A stretch of 64,000 nt of DNA from Tetrastigma voinierianum (GCA_016808115.1 JAEQBH010004550.1:372001-436000); one strand, 5' to 3'; shown: positions 20,821-32,679, numbered from the stretch's first letter. Numbers and translations: made by a program. Notes: a model not told the origin generated them from the letters alone.

Positions 20821-23739
20821 ATTTTCCCCCTACATTATGAAGTTACTACATGGATTTCATTTGAATATTTTGGGTCCTTCTTTCAAATGAAAATGATCAA
20901 TTTTTTCGGCTTGACAGAAAGTCGCAACATGAGTTAAGGTACAAAGTTGTCAAGTTGGTGATTGATCGCTTTCGAGGCTAGAACAAGTTTTTCAAGCTAT
21001 ATCTGTATGTTGCTTCCTTTTACGGCTTATTGACTAAAGCATTTGCAGCCCTTATCTAGGTGTCCCCTTAATGTGTCTGGTGTTTTTTTCTTTATATATT
21101 TTGCATATGATTTTTGTTATTGCTCTTGTTTTTATTGTAAGAAAACAACATTTAAATTCAATATGGTATCGTTGGCAACCGTTAAGAGTTCTCCTGTATT
21201 CTTTCTTTTAAGCTATGGTTGGTTCTCTGAATATTTGAGGAAAGTGCAGGGTAGAGAAAATAGGAATGAAAAGTCGATGAAAAGGAAAAATAAAGATTAA
21301 ATAATTTAAGAATATGTATATTTTAAGTACTTTAAGTAATTTATTTATATTTGATTTTCTTTAATATTTTTCTATTAGACAATCAAACATAAGAAAATTT
21401 TCCTTATCATTTCTTTCTTTCCTTAATAATTTCGAAACCAAACACAACCTTAAATTTGCTTTCAAACATTTATTCTTTCCTGGGTTTGTTATAAGTATAC
21501 TGGGGCACGGTTTCCTAAATTATTATTTGATATCATCTTCTTATTTTTATACTTAGACTTGAAGGTAAAACTCTAACATTTCTTAGATGTGAAAGCCAAA
21601 CTTTGCACACTTTAACCAATGCCCTTAGCTCCACACGTACAACAGTAATGAATATAAATGCATGGCTTTTAAAAATGAATATCAATTTCATTTCAATAGT
21701 AATGATTATATTTTTTTATTTTATATTTTGATAGTGATATACCAATGATTCTCAGACCGCTTCTTTAAAGGGTTTGCCTGGTATCATATGACTATATGCA
21801 CTTGGTAACCTTGCTTATGGCTGAAAGTTTGTTCTTTTAATTTTGACCCCGAGATATTGGATTGTTAATTCCTACCAAGGCAGATAAAATTTTAACAAAT
21901 ATGCCCACTATTAAAAAGCCATATAACTGGAGAGTCAAGTTTTGTCTAACATCATTTCGTTTCACGCTTCATCAAGAGATTGTAGATTGGATTTATTAGT
22001 TATTTTATAGTTTCACTAGGTAGAATAGCGTTTATAGTTATTTGGAATTCTCACAAGCACTTCATAACCTTATGGTGGTTCCTCATCGTTTCCAAGACTT
22101 CATAACCTCATGGTTGTTGCCATGTGCATACCCATTCGAGATCGATTGAATACGCTCATTGTCATCCATTTCAACCCTTGGTAGTTGACATCGGAAGTGG
22201 TATTTATGTCTCTATTCCCTTCCTCTAGTATCTTTATAGCAGTATTTTGTTTTTTATAAGCACTGGAAAAGTGAAAAGAAAATACCAGTATGAACTTTTG
22301 CGTAATCGGGAGTCGACAAAAGAATTCAAGGATGTAGTTCTTAAGGTTTTAGACTATCAATGCTTTGTTTATAAGACCGCTATGGTATTAGGCTATGTTC
22401 ATTATTTTCTTTAATTCAGTAATTGCATAAGCTTTTCTTTGTAGATTTTGACTATGAAAGGAAATTCTATGATTTATTGTTTGCAGCATTTATTGACAAT
22501 CAATTTCAATTCTTTGATATTTCTCAAGTCGAACAAATTGGCAAACATGCATCTACTACTCACTCTTAAAAGTACATTTATCATTTGATGTTAGAAATAT
22601 GGAAAGAAATTAAGTTTATGAATTCTTGACATCAAACCCCTTACGCTTACAATATTAAGATTTTTATGTGCTCAAGGTGAGGGTCTCTATCTTCCATACT
22701 ATGGCGGTATTGTATCAGGTGATGATATGGGAATTCTTCTGGGAACTTGTCACAAATTAAGCATCAATGGGAATAAGTTGCTTGTACACTTGCCAATTGA
22801 TATATTGATCAAGAGTCGAACCATAATTGGGAGATATAGATCAGTTTTATGGTTGAACCATCCACATCGGTGATATTTATTTTTTGAGTCCTATAAAGCT
22901 TCTACCAGTTATAGTTGTAATTCTCATATAGAGATCCTAATGTTAAAGCTTCTACCAGCTACATTATTAATCGTTTCATGGAGACACAAAGTTGTGACAA
23001 GGAATTTGTCGTACTATGCACTATTTAACATGTTGAAGTTTGCTACATGTGTTGACATAATCAATACCATTTAATTTTTCAATAGTTGCTTACTTTTTCA
23101 TAAATAATCAACAGTGATTACAACATAATTGGTATTCAAGACAATCATGCTTTTTGTACCTTACCTGTATGGAAAGCCACTATTCCCACTATACCAATCT
23201 GATTATGTTCCATAAGTGTACTAATTAATCATAATTATGAGTCAACAATTTCTTATAATTGCTTTAATATTAATAAATGCTTTTGATTAATTATAGATAA
23301 AAACTTTGCTTGCAATTGTGCATTTTATTACTTGCTTATTAAAATAAAATAAAAGTTTTACGATGGTAATTTCTGTGGGTTATAATGTACTAATAAGAAA
23401 GCAATTTTCATCACAGTCGGGTATCCCATGAAGAATGCCTATAGAAAGCTACCAAGATTTTTGTTTAATTTCACAAGGACGAGATACTTGAAGAATGTTC
23501 TGGTGACACTTAGAATTTGTAGTTTGATTAGTAGTTAATATATTGTATTAGAACATTTGACACATTATTACTATTTTATTATCTATGTGTATTATTGATT
23601 TTATAATTAATGAAAAAATATGGGTTCAACTTCTTTAATGACGTCTATTAATTTAATTCTTAAATATAGAACTTATGATTACATATAATTGAAATTAGCC
23701 ATAATAGGTTCAATTAGTAATAAAAGCTAAAACTCGCAC
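20821..23739. other. CACTA interior, right part
   Basis: AT-rich DNA with no recognised domain. An 85-codon frame at 21,043-21,300 has no family resemblance. Introns or UTR of the captured gene may extend into the first few hundred bases, but this cannot be shown here. Confidence 0.5.
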
Positions 23740-24202
23740 GTCGAAAAATTACCAGATAGTCTCACTAGATTGTGGGATGTAAAAATTGGCTCTCGACCGC
23801 TCGAATAGACTAATCACTCCGGCTCTCGACAGAGACTAATCACCTGCCTGATCCGCCTCTGATCAGAGACGGAATCACTGGTGCCTGATCGAGACGGAAT
23901 CACCCGGTCTCTCGATCGTGAGACGGAATCAATTCGGCCTCCGATCGTAGAGACGGAATCACTCGGTCTCGATCGCAGACTCGAATCAAATCGTCATCGT
24001 GAGACGGATCAAATCGGTCTCCGATCGAGACCGAATTGATTCCGCTCTATTCGGCCCCCGATCGCAGACTCACTGAGACGGACACAATTAGATACCGCTT
24101 TAAAGATCGGAAAATTCGTGGTCTCTAATCCGTCCGGAATTCCGTTTCCAAACGGATTAGAGACCGAATTGTCCGTCTCTAATTTTGATTTTTCTTGTAG
24201 TG
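23740..24202. repeat. Right CACTA subterminal repeats and terminus
   Basis: GAGACGGAATCA and GATCGAGAC-type units precede the terminus, less regular than at the left end. The last 43 bases, read on the minus strand, match the left end closely: CACTACAAGAAAAATC, then AATTAGAGACGG. Confidence 0.88.
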
Positions 24203-24676
24203 CCTTTTGCTCAAATTTGACGTGGTGACTCCTTGCAAGGTGCTCTTCAATCCTAGCGGTTTGGATCGTTGGTTAGCTCTCTCCATAATACCCATTTGAC
24301 TATTCCACCATTTTATAAGATTTTTCCTTTTCTCTCTTGACTCTATCCATTCTTGGGATGATATTTGTTGTTTTGGTGTTCCAAGGATGATATTCTTGAT
24401 CTATGGTTGTTGTGAGCCTCCAGTTTGCTTGCAAGAAAAGAACTTGGTGTAACCCATTATTGTCATTGTTGAAAAAGTGGAGGTTTAAGTGGCCTACAAG
24501 TCCCGTGGTTTTTACCCTTTTCATTTAGAGGTTTTCCACGTAAAAATTGTTGTCTCATTGTGGTTAATTTATTGTTGCCAGTTGGCTTTGTTGTTGGCTT
24601 AACTGCTGCTGAACCACTTTGGAACACAACAGGAAAGGTCGCTTAGAATAATTTTATTTTGTAGTCTTTCCCAACA
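24203..24676 (+). repeat. Right fragment of the outer copia 5' LTR
   Basis: Starts with the second CCT target copy and continues TTTGCTCAAATTTGA, matching 32,912 onward of the 3' LTR to the shared end CAACA. It lies directly before the primer-binding site. Confidence 0.88.
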
Positions 24677-24679
24677 AAG

Positions 24680-24691
24680 TGGTATCAGAGC
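24680..24691 (+). promoter_or_regulatory. Primer-binding site for initiator tRNA-Met
   Basis: TGGTATCAGAGC sits three bases after the LTR end and is complementary to the 3' end of initiator methionine tRNA, the usual primer of plant Ty1-copia reverse transcription. Confidence 0.92.
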
Positions 24692-24733
24692 TTGGTTGTT
24701 TGAGATTTTTTTTTTTTTTTTTTGTGTGCTAAA

Positions 24734-25066
24734 ATGGATGATTGCATGATAAAATATTATTCATTGAATTATTCAACTTGGAAGTGTATGGTGGAAGATT
24801 TTCTTTATTGTAAAGATTTATACAAGCTCATTCGATTAAAAGAAAAACCATCTGACACGCTTGATGATGATTGGGATATTGAACATGGAAAAGTCATTGC
24901 TTATATGAGAAGGTGGATGGATTCAACTCTACATGAACACATTTATGATGAAACGAAAACAAATATTGTTTAGAAAAAGCTTGAAAATCTTTTTGTCAGG
25001 AAAACATCAAGAAATAAAACTACTTTGATTAGAAGACTTTTCAATTTGAAGTACAAGGATGGGAAC
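24734..25066 (+). pseudogene. gag start of the outer copia element
   Basis: This encodes the N-terminal part of copia-type GAG (UBN2 family), the capsid precursor. Recognisable motifs are NYSTWKCMVEDFLYCKDLY near the start, the DDDWDIEHGKVI segment, and, after an in-frame TAG at about 24,971, KKLENLF, RKTSRNKTTLIRRLFNLKYK. The TAG replaces the Trp of the usual LWKKLE motif, a single G-to-A change. The frame is then cut at 25,066 by the inner copia element. Confidence 0.85.
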
Positions 25067-25226
25067 TGTTAGAATCTTTTAAAAACAAAACCTCCTGTCC
25101 CACATCGGTTGTGGGAGGGGTTTTTTGAACAATTTATATAGAAGAAAGCCCTCATGAATAAGTGATGAGAATCTGAGGCCCACTGATGGGTGGGTCTCTT
25201 CTCCACGGGCTCCCTCGCGGGCCTAC

Positions 25227-25297
<71 letters not shown>

Positions 25298-25689
25298 CGC
25301 AAGATGGGCTCTCGGGCTCAAATATACGCGCTTAAAATAATAACCTACAAATTGTTTCTTGCCTTCGAGGAAATGCAAAATCGTTGAACAATGCATCCGT
25401 TCAAAGGTTGCAAACTTTCGTAGCGTTGTCAGACCCGTTTATAAATACAACACAGATTCGACGTAAAATACTTTTGTTTTTTCGTTCTTCCTCGTATTTT
25501 TAACAACTCAGATATACATTTTAGAGAGGAAATCAGGTTAGCTGGCTGGAAGCCAAGCTTCCGCGAAATACTTCAACAATAGATAGTTTCATCTTGGGAG
25601 GCAATCACTTGCAGTCTTCGTGTACAAGAGAAGAGGTGAAATATCAGTTTTGATATCAAGAATGGTAAAGCACTCTATCTACTAAGTTA

Positions 25690-25736
<47 letters not shown>

Positions 25737-25858
25737 TATGTGTGTATATATATTTGTGTTATTCTGCTTATGTAATATATTGTTAAAGAGTTTAAGTCTG
25801 TGTTCAATTTATCTTCTCTCCTAAAGTTTACTGTCAGTGTTCTATTCTTATACCAACA
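25067..25858 (+). repeat. Inner copia 5' LTR
   Basis: 792 bp. It contains CCCACATCGGTTGTGGGAGG, a potential hairpin, then (TA)n runs at 25,230-25,294 and 25,690-25,734. The corresponding TA runs in the 3' LTR are much shorter or interrupted. Confidence 0.88.
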
Positions 25859-25889
25859 ATCTAAAGACAATATTTTCATGTATTACAAA

Positions 25890-26766
25890 GATGTCGGCTC
25901 ACAAGCAAACCTACAAATACCAGGTCGCCTGCTCACAAGTGGAGAACACTGTGAATAACACTAACACTTGAGTGTCTCCAAAGAAACTCCTTCCGATGAG
26001 AAGCCTGATAAGTTCAATGGAACTGACTTCAAGAGATGGCAACAAAAAATGTTGTTCTACTTGACAACCATGAATTTGGCAAACATCACTCGAGAAGATG
26101 TTCCCAAGGCTACTACAGATCCTCCTACAAGAGAGATGTCGCCGACTATCAAGATTGATGCACCGACTTTCTTGCAGAACTATATTTGAATCGTTTAGAA
26201 AACAACTTATATGATATTTACTCATCATATAAGACTCGCAAAGAAGTTGGGAAATGCTTGAGAAGAAATAAAAATGTAAGATGTCAGCCAAAAGTTTGTA
26301 ATTGGCAAATTTCAAGTACAACATGGTCGATATCAAAACCGCGGATAAAACAAGTCAAGAAATTCAAGTTCTGCCCGCGAATTGCATGCGTAGAGGGGAT
26401 GTGCAATCAGTGAGCAAGCCAAGTAGGTTCCATTATAGAGAAATTGCCACCTTCATGGAGGGATTTCAAAGTTTACTTGAAACACAAGCTTCGCGAGATG
26501 ACAATGGAGGATTTGATTCTAAGGCTTCGAGTAGAAGAAGATCACGTAGCGGGAGACAAAGAGCCGGCGGGAGCAAGGCCAATGTCATAGAGAGTGAGCC
26601 TTCAACAAAGCAAAAATTCCAGAAATTCAAAGGCAAGAAAATGTCAAAGCTTAAACCAAAAGGCAAAGACTTTAAGAAAATTAAAGGAAGTTGCTTGGTT
26701 TGTGGAAAGGCTAGACATAAGGCACAAGAGTGTCGCCACCGGAAAGATCGCATCGCATTCGACTAA
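25890..26766 (+). pseudogene. gag of the inner copia element
   Basis: Copia GAG with the signature EKPDKFNGTDFKRWQQKMLF and YLTTMNLANI near 26,000-26,100, broken by stops at about 26,190, then an open stretch 26,302-26,766. The latter carries a basic region and a retroviral zinc knuckle CLVCGKARHKAQEC (CX2CX4HX4C) at about 26,694-26,735. The start codon ATG at 25,890 begins MSAHKQTYKYQ in a frame that soon closes. Confidence 0.82.
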
Positions 26767-26819
26767 CTGCCACATGCATGAGTTCACACAATTGTTGTTG
26801 TTGTGACTGAAACCAATAT

Positions 26820-27190
26820 GGTTTCAATGTCAAGGGATGGATTTGACACCGGTAAGTAACTAGGCACATGGCGCGGTGACAAGAACTGCTTTCGTATCAC
26901 AAGCATATGGATGATGGTGAAAAGCTCTATACGGAAATTGCCTGCTCTCAAATGTCAAGGAAAAGGCAATGTGCTACTAAAGTTTACTGAAAGTTGTGAC
27001 TCAACGATGTGTTACATGTTCCCGAGATTAGGAAAAATTTGCTCGTGCCCCATACTTAGTAAGAAAGGGTTTAAACTTGTTTTTGAGTCTCGACAGGTTT
27101 ATTCTTACCAAGGCCGGGATGTAGCGCGGGGAAAGGTACTGACCGGCTTGTTTAAACTCAATGTACTTGTTACCAATACTAAGGAATAAT
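26820..27190 (+). pseudogene. Aspartic protease region of the inner copia element
   Basis: DTG, the catalytic triad motif of the retroelement protease, is at 26,845-26,853, followed shortly by a stop. Downstream, 26,911-27,189 is open and ends KKGFKLVFESRQVYSYQGRD and LTGLFKLNVLV, the usual lead into the GAG-pre-integrase domain. The frames are not continuous with gag. Confidence 0.75.
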
Positions 27191-27199
27191 AATAAGAAT

Positions 27200-28120
27200 A
27201 CTTCTGTTTATATTGTTGACTCTTTTGTTTTATGGCATGCTAGGGTTAGGGATAGTTAACAATAGAGTATATATAGAATGGTTAATCTAAACTACTACCA
27301 AAAAGTTTGATGTTAACATACATAATAAATGTGGAATTTGGTAATCAATCTAAGTTTGCTAGACAGTTTTAAATCAGTTCAAGAAAAGGTCAAATGAACT
27401 ACTTAGTTTAATTCATAGTGATCTTTGTGACTTTAGTTATACCACGTGGTGGGAAAATTATTTTACTAACTTTTTATAGATGATTGCAAGAATATTGTTA
27501 TGTTTATTTACTTCATAGCAAAGATGAAGCTTCTTGAATAGTTTTTAAGACATATAAAGCTGAAGTAGAGAATCAGTTGGAAAAGAAAATTAAAGTCATA
27601 AGATCCGATAGAGGTGTAGTATCATGGAGTCCGTCGCATTCTCGCACTTGTGCTCAACATGGCATTGTTCATCGCAAACAACAAATTCTCATATTAATTC
27701 CCAACAAAATGGTGTAGCCTAGAAGAAAAATAGGACTTTAAAGGAAATGATAAACTCCATGTTGAATAGTTCAGGGCTACCACATAACTTGTGGGTGAAG
27801 CACTACTTATCGCAACTTTATTTCAAATAGAATTCTTTTGCAATTCAAATAAATTCTTATGAAGTATGGAAAGGAAGATTACCATCTTATAAAATGATCA
27901 AAATATGGGGTTGTTTAGCAAAAGTACTTATTCCTTTGCCTAAAAGAACAAAACTTAGTCCTAAAACAATTGATTGTGTGTTTATTGGTTTTGCAAATGC
28001 AAGTGTCAGATATAGGTTTCTAGTTTGCAATCAAGTGCATGACATACATGTAAATACAATTTAGAATCTAGACGCTGAATTCTTTGAAGATGTTTTTCCT
28101 CAAGGAAAGTCCAATGAGCG
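27200..28120 (+). pseudogene. Integrase region of the inner copia element
   Basis: Recognisable only by order and short matches: DSFVLWHARV (pre-integrase) near 27,215, and scattered integrase-core traces between 27,420 and 27,900 in all three frames. Stops are frequent. Assignment rests mainly on its place between protease and reverse transcriptase. Confidence 0.6.
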
Positions 28121-28379
28121 CTATGTATAAGCTTAACTCGTGATGAACAATTCACTCCAAAGGTTCAAGAACAACATACGTAACCTAGGAAAGGAAGTAG
28201 AATTAAAAACCAAAAGAATTTTAACTGACTTTATAAAAGTTTCATGACCATAGAGAACCACAAACTTTACTGAAAGAAGCAATTATTTCAATTCGAGGCA
28301 TTGTCTTGGAAGGAAGCTATTAATAGTAGAAGAATCCATCTTTACAAACCATAATGTAATTGGTTGATATACCACCTGG

Positions 28380-29756
28380 AAGTAAACCGATAGGTCAGAA
28401 TGGATTTTTAAAAGAAAGTTTAAAGTCATGGCTCACGACAAATATAAGGCCGTGTTGGCAAGAAAAGGATATAGACAAAAGGAGGGGTTAGATTATTTTG
28501 ACACCTACTCAATTGTCTAGAATAACATCTATAAGGACGCCATTGCAATAGCTTCCTTGAATATGGAAATACATCAAATGGATGTGAAAACAGCCTTTTC
28601 TAAATGGAGAGCGATGAAGAGATATATATGGAACAACCGTAAGGATTTGTAGTTCAAGGTCAAGAAAATAAGGTGTAAGTTAGTCAAGTCCTTATATGGA
28701 TTTGCAAGCCCCAAAACAAGCATGAGAAATTTGATCACACAATGTTGTCACATGGATTTAAAATCAATGAGTGTGACAATGTGTGCTACTACATACGTCG
28801 AATTCATGTGTATTTGTCTGTCTTTATGTTGACGATATGCTTATAATGGGAACTAGTAAGGATGTAATAATGTCCACAAAAAGTTACTAAGTCTATATTT
28901 GATATGAAAGACCCAGTTCAGGTCGATGTAATTTTGGGAATTCAAATAAAGAAATAATGAAGGATACATACTTACACAATCCCATTATGTGGAAAAGATT
29001 TTAAATAAATATGATCAATCAAATTGCAAGGTTGCAGTAACACCCTTTGATGCAAATTGCAAACTGAAAAAGAATACTGGAGATGCAGTCTCACAATTAC
29101 AATATTCACAAGTCATAGGTAGCTTGATGTACCTAATGAACGCCACTAGGCCAGATATTGCTTATTCAGTAAGCAGGCTTAGTAGATATACAAGTAATCC
29201 TGGAAAAGACCATTGGGAAGCTTTGGTTCGAGTGTTAAGGTATCTCAAGTATACCATAACATATGGATTACATTATGCCAAAATATCCACCAGTACTCAA
29301 GGCTATAGTGATGCTAATTGATTCGATACGCAAAACCAACCACCGCTGGGATATGTATTTAATTGGAGGTGCCGCATTTCTGAAGTCTTCAAACAAACGG
29401 TATAGCATCGCTCAACTACGGAGTCCAATTTATAAAGACTTTCGATAAAGTCACTGAGGAGGCAGAGTGGTGTTAGAAATTTTTAGAAGATGATTCCAGT
29501 ATGGCATAAGTCCCAAATATATGCATATTGTATAGCATGGCAGCACAAGCTAGAGCCAAAAGTAACATCTACAATGGAAAGTCAAGACACATAAGGCGTA
29601 GACACAATACTATTAAACAGTTGCTTTCTAGTGGAGTGATATCGATACAATATATAAAGTCAAAGGCAAATTTAGCTGATCCTTTGACAAAAGGCCTACC
29701 TAGAGAGCAAGTCAAGTTTACATCGAGGGGAATGGGATTAAAAGCCCTTGAATGAG
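28380..29756 (+). pseudogene. Reverse transcriptase and RNase H of the inner copia element
   Basis: The copia RT catalytic motif YVDD is intact at 28,825-28,836 in the context CLYVDDMLIMGTSKD. After a shift, 28,989-29,321 is open with EKILNKYDQSNCK, VIGSLMYLMNATRPDIAYSV and YLKYTITYGLHY. RNase H continues in fragments, including AFLKSSNKRYSIA near 29,380 and, at 29,528-29,755, NGKSRHIRRRHNTIKQLL and LADPLTKGLPREQV. At least five frame interruptions are present. Confidence 0.85.
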
Positions 29757-30303
29757 TGGATACTAGATGGGAACCCAACCTAGTCGGGATCTAGGTTCAA
29801 TAGGAAAACTAGTTTAGTAAAACTGGCGTAGTGAAACACATAATTTTTACTCATTCCTAAGGTGTTTAATGTGTTTTTGTTGATGCATAGGTTATGTATA
29901 GCATTTAACTGGAGACTTATGTAAAGGTGAGCTTGAACAGTAAAGTTTTAATCATTGTCACCTATATGATAGTAATGTGGGGTCGTGACATGAGAATTGG
30001 AGGCTAAAATTCTAGAGCTATCATGAATAACCTGATATGTTCAGGACCAAAATGAACATAAACGTATAAACTCGAGTACCTTGTTAACAAGATATATGTT
30101 ATCAAAAGCCATTACAAGAAGGTGGTGAATAGGTCAAAGATCTTACATCCATCAGGTCACCAAGTAGATCCGATAAAACACTACAGTGTTCAAGTCCAAA
30201 AGACAATTTTTCCTAAAGCACAATGGGGCCGTTTCTCTATGCATTACACAGATTTATTCTAATTGTAAAATCACATTTCTTTGTTTTTAAAAAATGTGGG
30301 TAT

Positions 30304-31062
30304 TGTTGTAATCTTTAAAAAACAAACCTCCTGCCCACATCGGTTGTGGGAGGGTTTTTTGAACAATTTATATAGAAGAAAGCCCTCATGAATAAGTGAT
30401 GAGAATTGGAGGCCCACTAGTGATGGGTGGGTCTCTTCTCCATGGGCTCCCCTTGGTGGGCCTACCCAATATATATATATATATATATATAAATCAAAAG
30501 ATGGGCCTTGGGCCTTGGGGCCGATGGGCCGTGGGCTTTGAAATAATAACCTGCCAAATTGTTTTTGCCTCGAGGAAAATGCAAAATCGCTTGAAACAAT
30601 GCATCTGTCTGAAAGGTTGCAAACTTTCAGAAAGGTTGCATTCTGGTTTATAAATACAACACAGGATTCTGACAGAAAATACTTTTGTTTTTTTGGTTCT
30701 TCCTTGCATTTTTTAACAACTCGTACATACATTTTAGAGAGAGGAAAACTGTGAAAGAGTTTGCTTGAGTTGAAGTTTCCTGTGCAAATACTTCAACAAT
30801 ATAGTTTCATCCTCGAGGCAATCACCGTACTTCGTGGTACAAGAGAAGAGGTGAAATATTGTCTTTAGGACATTGCAATTTGCAAGACTCTATCTGATTG
30901 TTAGTATATATATATATATATATATAGTTATATATATATATATTTGTGTATATATATTTGTATATTCTCATTGATGTAATATACAGCAAAAGAGCTTAAG
31001 TCTCTGTGGTTCAATTTATCTTCTCCTAAAGTTTACCGTCGTTGTTCTATTCTGAACCAACA
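30304..31062 (+). repeat. Inner copia 3' LTR
   Basis: 759 bp, preceded by the purine-rich AAAAAATGTGGG. It matches the 5' LTR through CACATCGGTTGTGGGAGGG, CCCTCATGAATAAGTGATG and the end AACCAACA. The first TA run is only about 22 bp, against about 65 bp in the 5' LTR. Confidence 0.88.
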
Positions 31063-31239
31063 AAGAAATAACATGGTTAAGCATACTCATTCTTTTTTAG
31101 GTATTATGAAATAAGTTTCATATTGTCATGAAAATGGAACATTTATGATGAGATGCAAGCTTCATTACTTATTAGCTCCCTTACCCGATACAGAGACATC
31201 GGCTGTGTCAGCTATAATTCAACTCCATATGAGATTCTA
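31063..31239. other. Unassigned segment between nested elements
   Basis: About 180 bp that match neither copia gag nor the neighbouring LTR. It probably marks the breakpoint of the deletion that removed most of the outer pol. Confidence 0.4.
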
Positions 31240-32187
31240 TGTCACATCTCCAACCCCCGCCTAGGCAGATGAAGGGGACGCGAAACTATACTGGGACTCT
31301 TTACTTGCTTTTTTAGACATTGGTGGGCCCAAGTCTTATAACTGAATCAAAATATCATATACAAAGATACAAAATAAAATTACCACCGTAGTGGTGTTTA
31401 TAGTGTCAATACATACAGTCCTGAGTCCCATTTACATATACAAAAACTGGACATATACATTTACATAATCAGAGTGTAAAACCTACTGTAATGGACTTCT
31501 ACTAGTTTGTTGGCCCAGCAGTATGTGGAAGATCGCGGATGTCCTCCTCTGTACCTACACAGATTAAAACCCATGCTAAGCTTAATGCTTAGTGGAAAAC
31601 ATATGACTTATACGTATACACATGCATTAATACTCTTTTATAGTAAGCATATAACAGTAACAAATATACAGTAGTAGATATCATAACTTTTCACGAATTC
31701 ATATAATAAACTTAATACACATACTTGTACTTATAACAGACTTATACTTGTTCAGATCTCAGAGGGAGTTGCAGAGCTTATATCAGACGAGGTACCCAGA
31801 GGTACTATAGAGCTTATACTTGTACGCAGGTACCGTAGGTACATCTTCGTGAGCATAACGATGTACATTACTTTATCACTTATCATATGTCCATTTGACT
31901 ACTTCCTGCATCAGCACGTTAAAATGAAGAGGGACACAAGACAATAAGTACCCGGTTACGGTGACAAGATCGAGTAGCACAAAGAAAGAGTGTCGAAGCA
32001 CTGATAGAGAGTGTCATCGCACTAATCAGAGAGTACCGAAGTACTAAATGTGTCGAAGCACAGTCAAATGGTGTAGTCGCACTAATCAAAGAGTAAGGAA
32101 GTACTAAATGTGCCGAAGCATGGTTAGAGTGTGCCGTCCCACTAATTAGAGAGTATCGAAGTACTATACGTGCCTGCCCACGTAACA
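31240..32187 (-). mobile_element. Probable gypsy-type solo LTR (antisense)
   Basis: The segment starts TGTCACATCTCC and ends CACGTAACA. Read on the minus strand it therefore begins TGTTACGTG and ends GGAGATGTGACA, a typical Ty3-gypsy LTR layout. No internal region of that family adjoins it. The flanks TTCTA and AAGGT do not match, so the boundaries or insertion history are uncertain. It carries an internal tandem array. Confidence 0.55.
31970..32185. repeat. ~63-bp tandem array in the LTR
   Basis: About three and a half units, each with GTGTCGAAGCAC, a TGTCGCACTAATCAGAGAG-like part and ACCGAAGTACTAAAT. Because 63 is a multiple of three, an antisense frame stays open across it (31,919-32,212) without being a gene. 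Confidence 0.85.
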
Positions 32188-32194
32188 AAGGTGT

Positions 32195-32670
32195 CGTGGT
32201 GAGCCTATGCAAGAAGGATACACAAATTCAAACATGGCAAGTGATGTTGATTCCAGGAAATCCATTTTAAGGTTCTTGATGACTTTTACAGGGGGGGTTG
32301 TCTCTTGGCAATCCAAGTTGCAGAAATGTGTTGCATTATCCACCACAAAAGTTGAGTACATTGCTATTACTGAGGGTTGTAAAGAAGCTTTGTGGATAAG
32401 AAAATTCTTAGAAGAATTGGGGTTGCAACAAGAGAAGTGTGTTGTTTACAATGATAGCTAGAGTGCCATTCAACTCTCAAAGAATTCGACGTTCCATTCA
32501 AGATCGAAACATATTGATGTTAGATATCACTAGATTTGTGATGTGCTTGAGTCAAAGCAATTGTATTTGGATAAAATACATAACTGTGAAAATGGATTAG
32601 ACATATTAACTAAGAGTTTGCCTAAGGAGAAGCTAGAAGCTTGTAGGCAAAAGAGAGGGTTTGGTTGAGC
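32195..32670 (+). pseudogene. RNase H remnant of the outer copia element
   Basis: This is the C-terminal RNase H domain of copia POL. The open part (32,207-32,461) reads GYTNSNMASDVDSRKS, then FTGGVVSWQSKLQKCVALST and EYIAITEGCKEALWIRKF, ending VVYNDS with a stop where Gln is expected. It continues as SAIQLSKNSTFHSRSKHIDV and TKSLPKEKLEACRQK to about 32,665, just before the 3' LTR. The N-terminal half of the domain and all upstream pol are missing. Confidence 0.88.
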
Positions 32671-32679
32671 CCACGACAT

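Larger units (their letters stand above)
15498..24202. mobile_element. CACTA-type DNA transposon (non-autonomous)
   Basis: The right end reads TTTTTCTTGTAGTG, the reverse complement of the classic plant CACTA terminus CACTACAAGAAAAA. The left end reads CACTCTGAGAAAAATC, the same terminus with small changes. Both ends are flanked by CCT (15,495-15,497 and 24,203-24,205), the 3-bp duplication expected for CACTA. Dense GAGACGG subterminal repeats lie inside both ends. The host LTR continues seamlessly across the element when compared with 32,905. No transposase is recognisable in the interior, so movement would depend on another element. The interior contains AT-rich DNA, a ~200-bp tandem duplication and a GC-rich gene fragment at about 19,880-20,820. 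Confidence 0.92.
25067..31062 (+). mobile_element. Inner Ty1-copia element
   Basis: A near full-length copia element inserted in the outer gag. It has two LTRs (25,067-25,858 and 30,304-31,062) starting TGTTRKAATCTTT and ending ACCAACA. Between them gag, protease, integrase, reverse transcriptase and RNase H follow in copia order. All reading frames are broken by many indels and stops. The 5-bp sequences outside the LTRs (GGAAC, AAGAA) do not match and the right flank is not outer gag, so the right side has been rearranged since insertion. Confidence 0.88.

Noticed and set aside
25069..25302. Frames rich in Tyr-Ile
   Set aside because: Translation of a (TA)n microsatellite in an LTR.
31919..32212. 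97-codon antisense frame
   Set aside because: Covers the 63-bp array (21 codons per unit) and has no other features.
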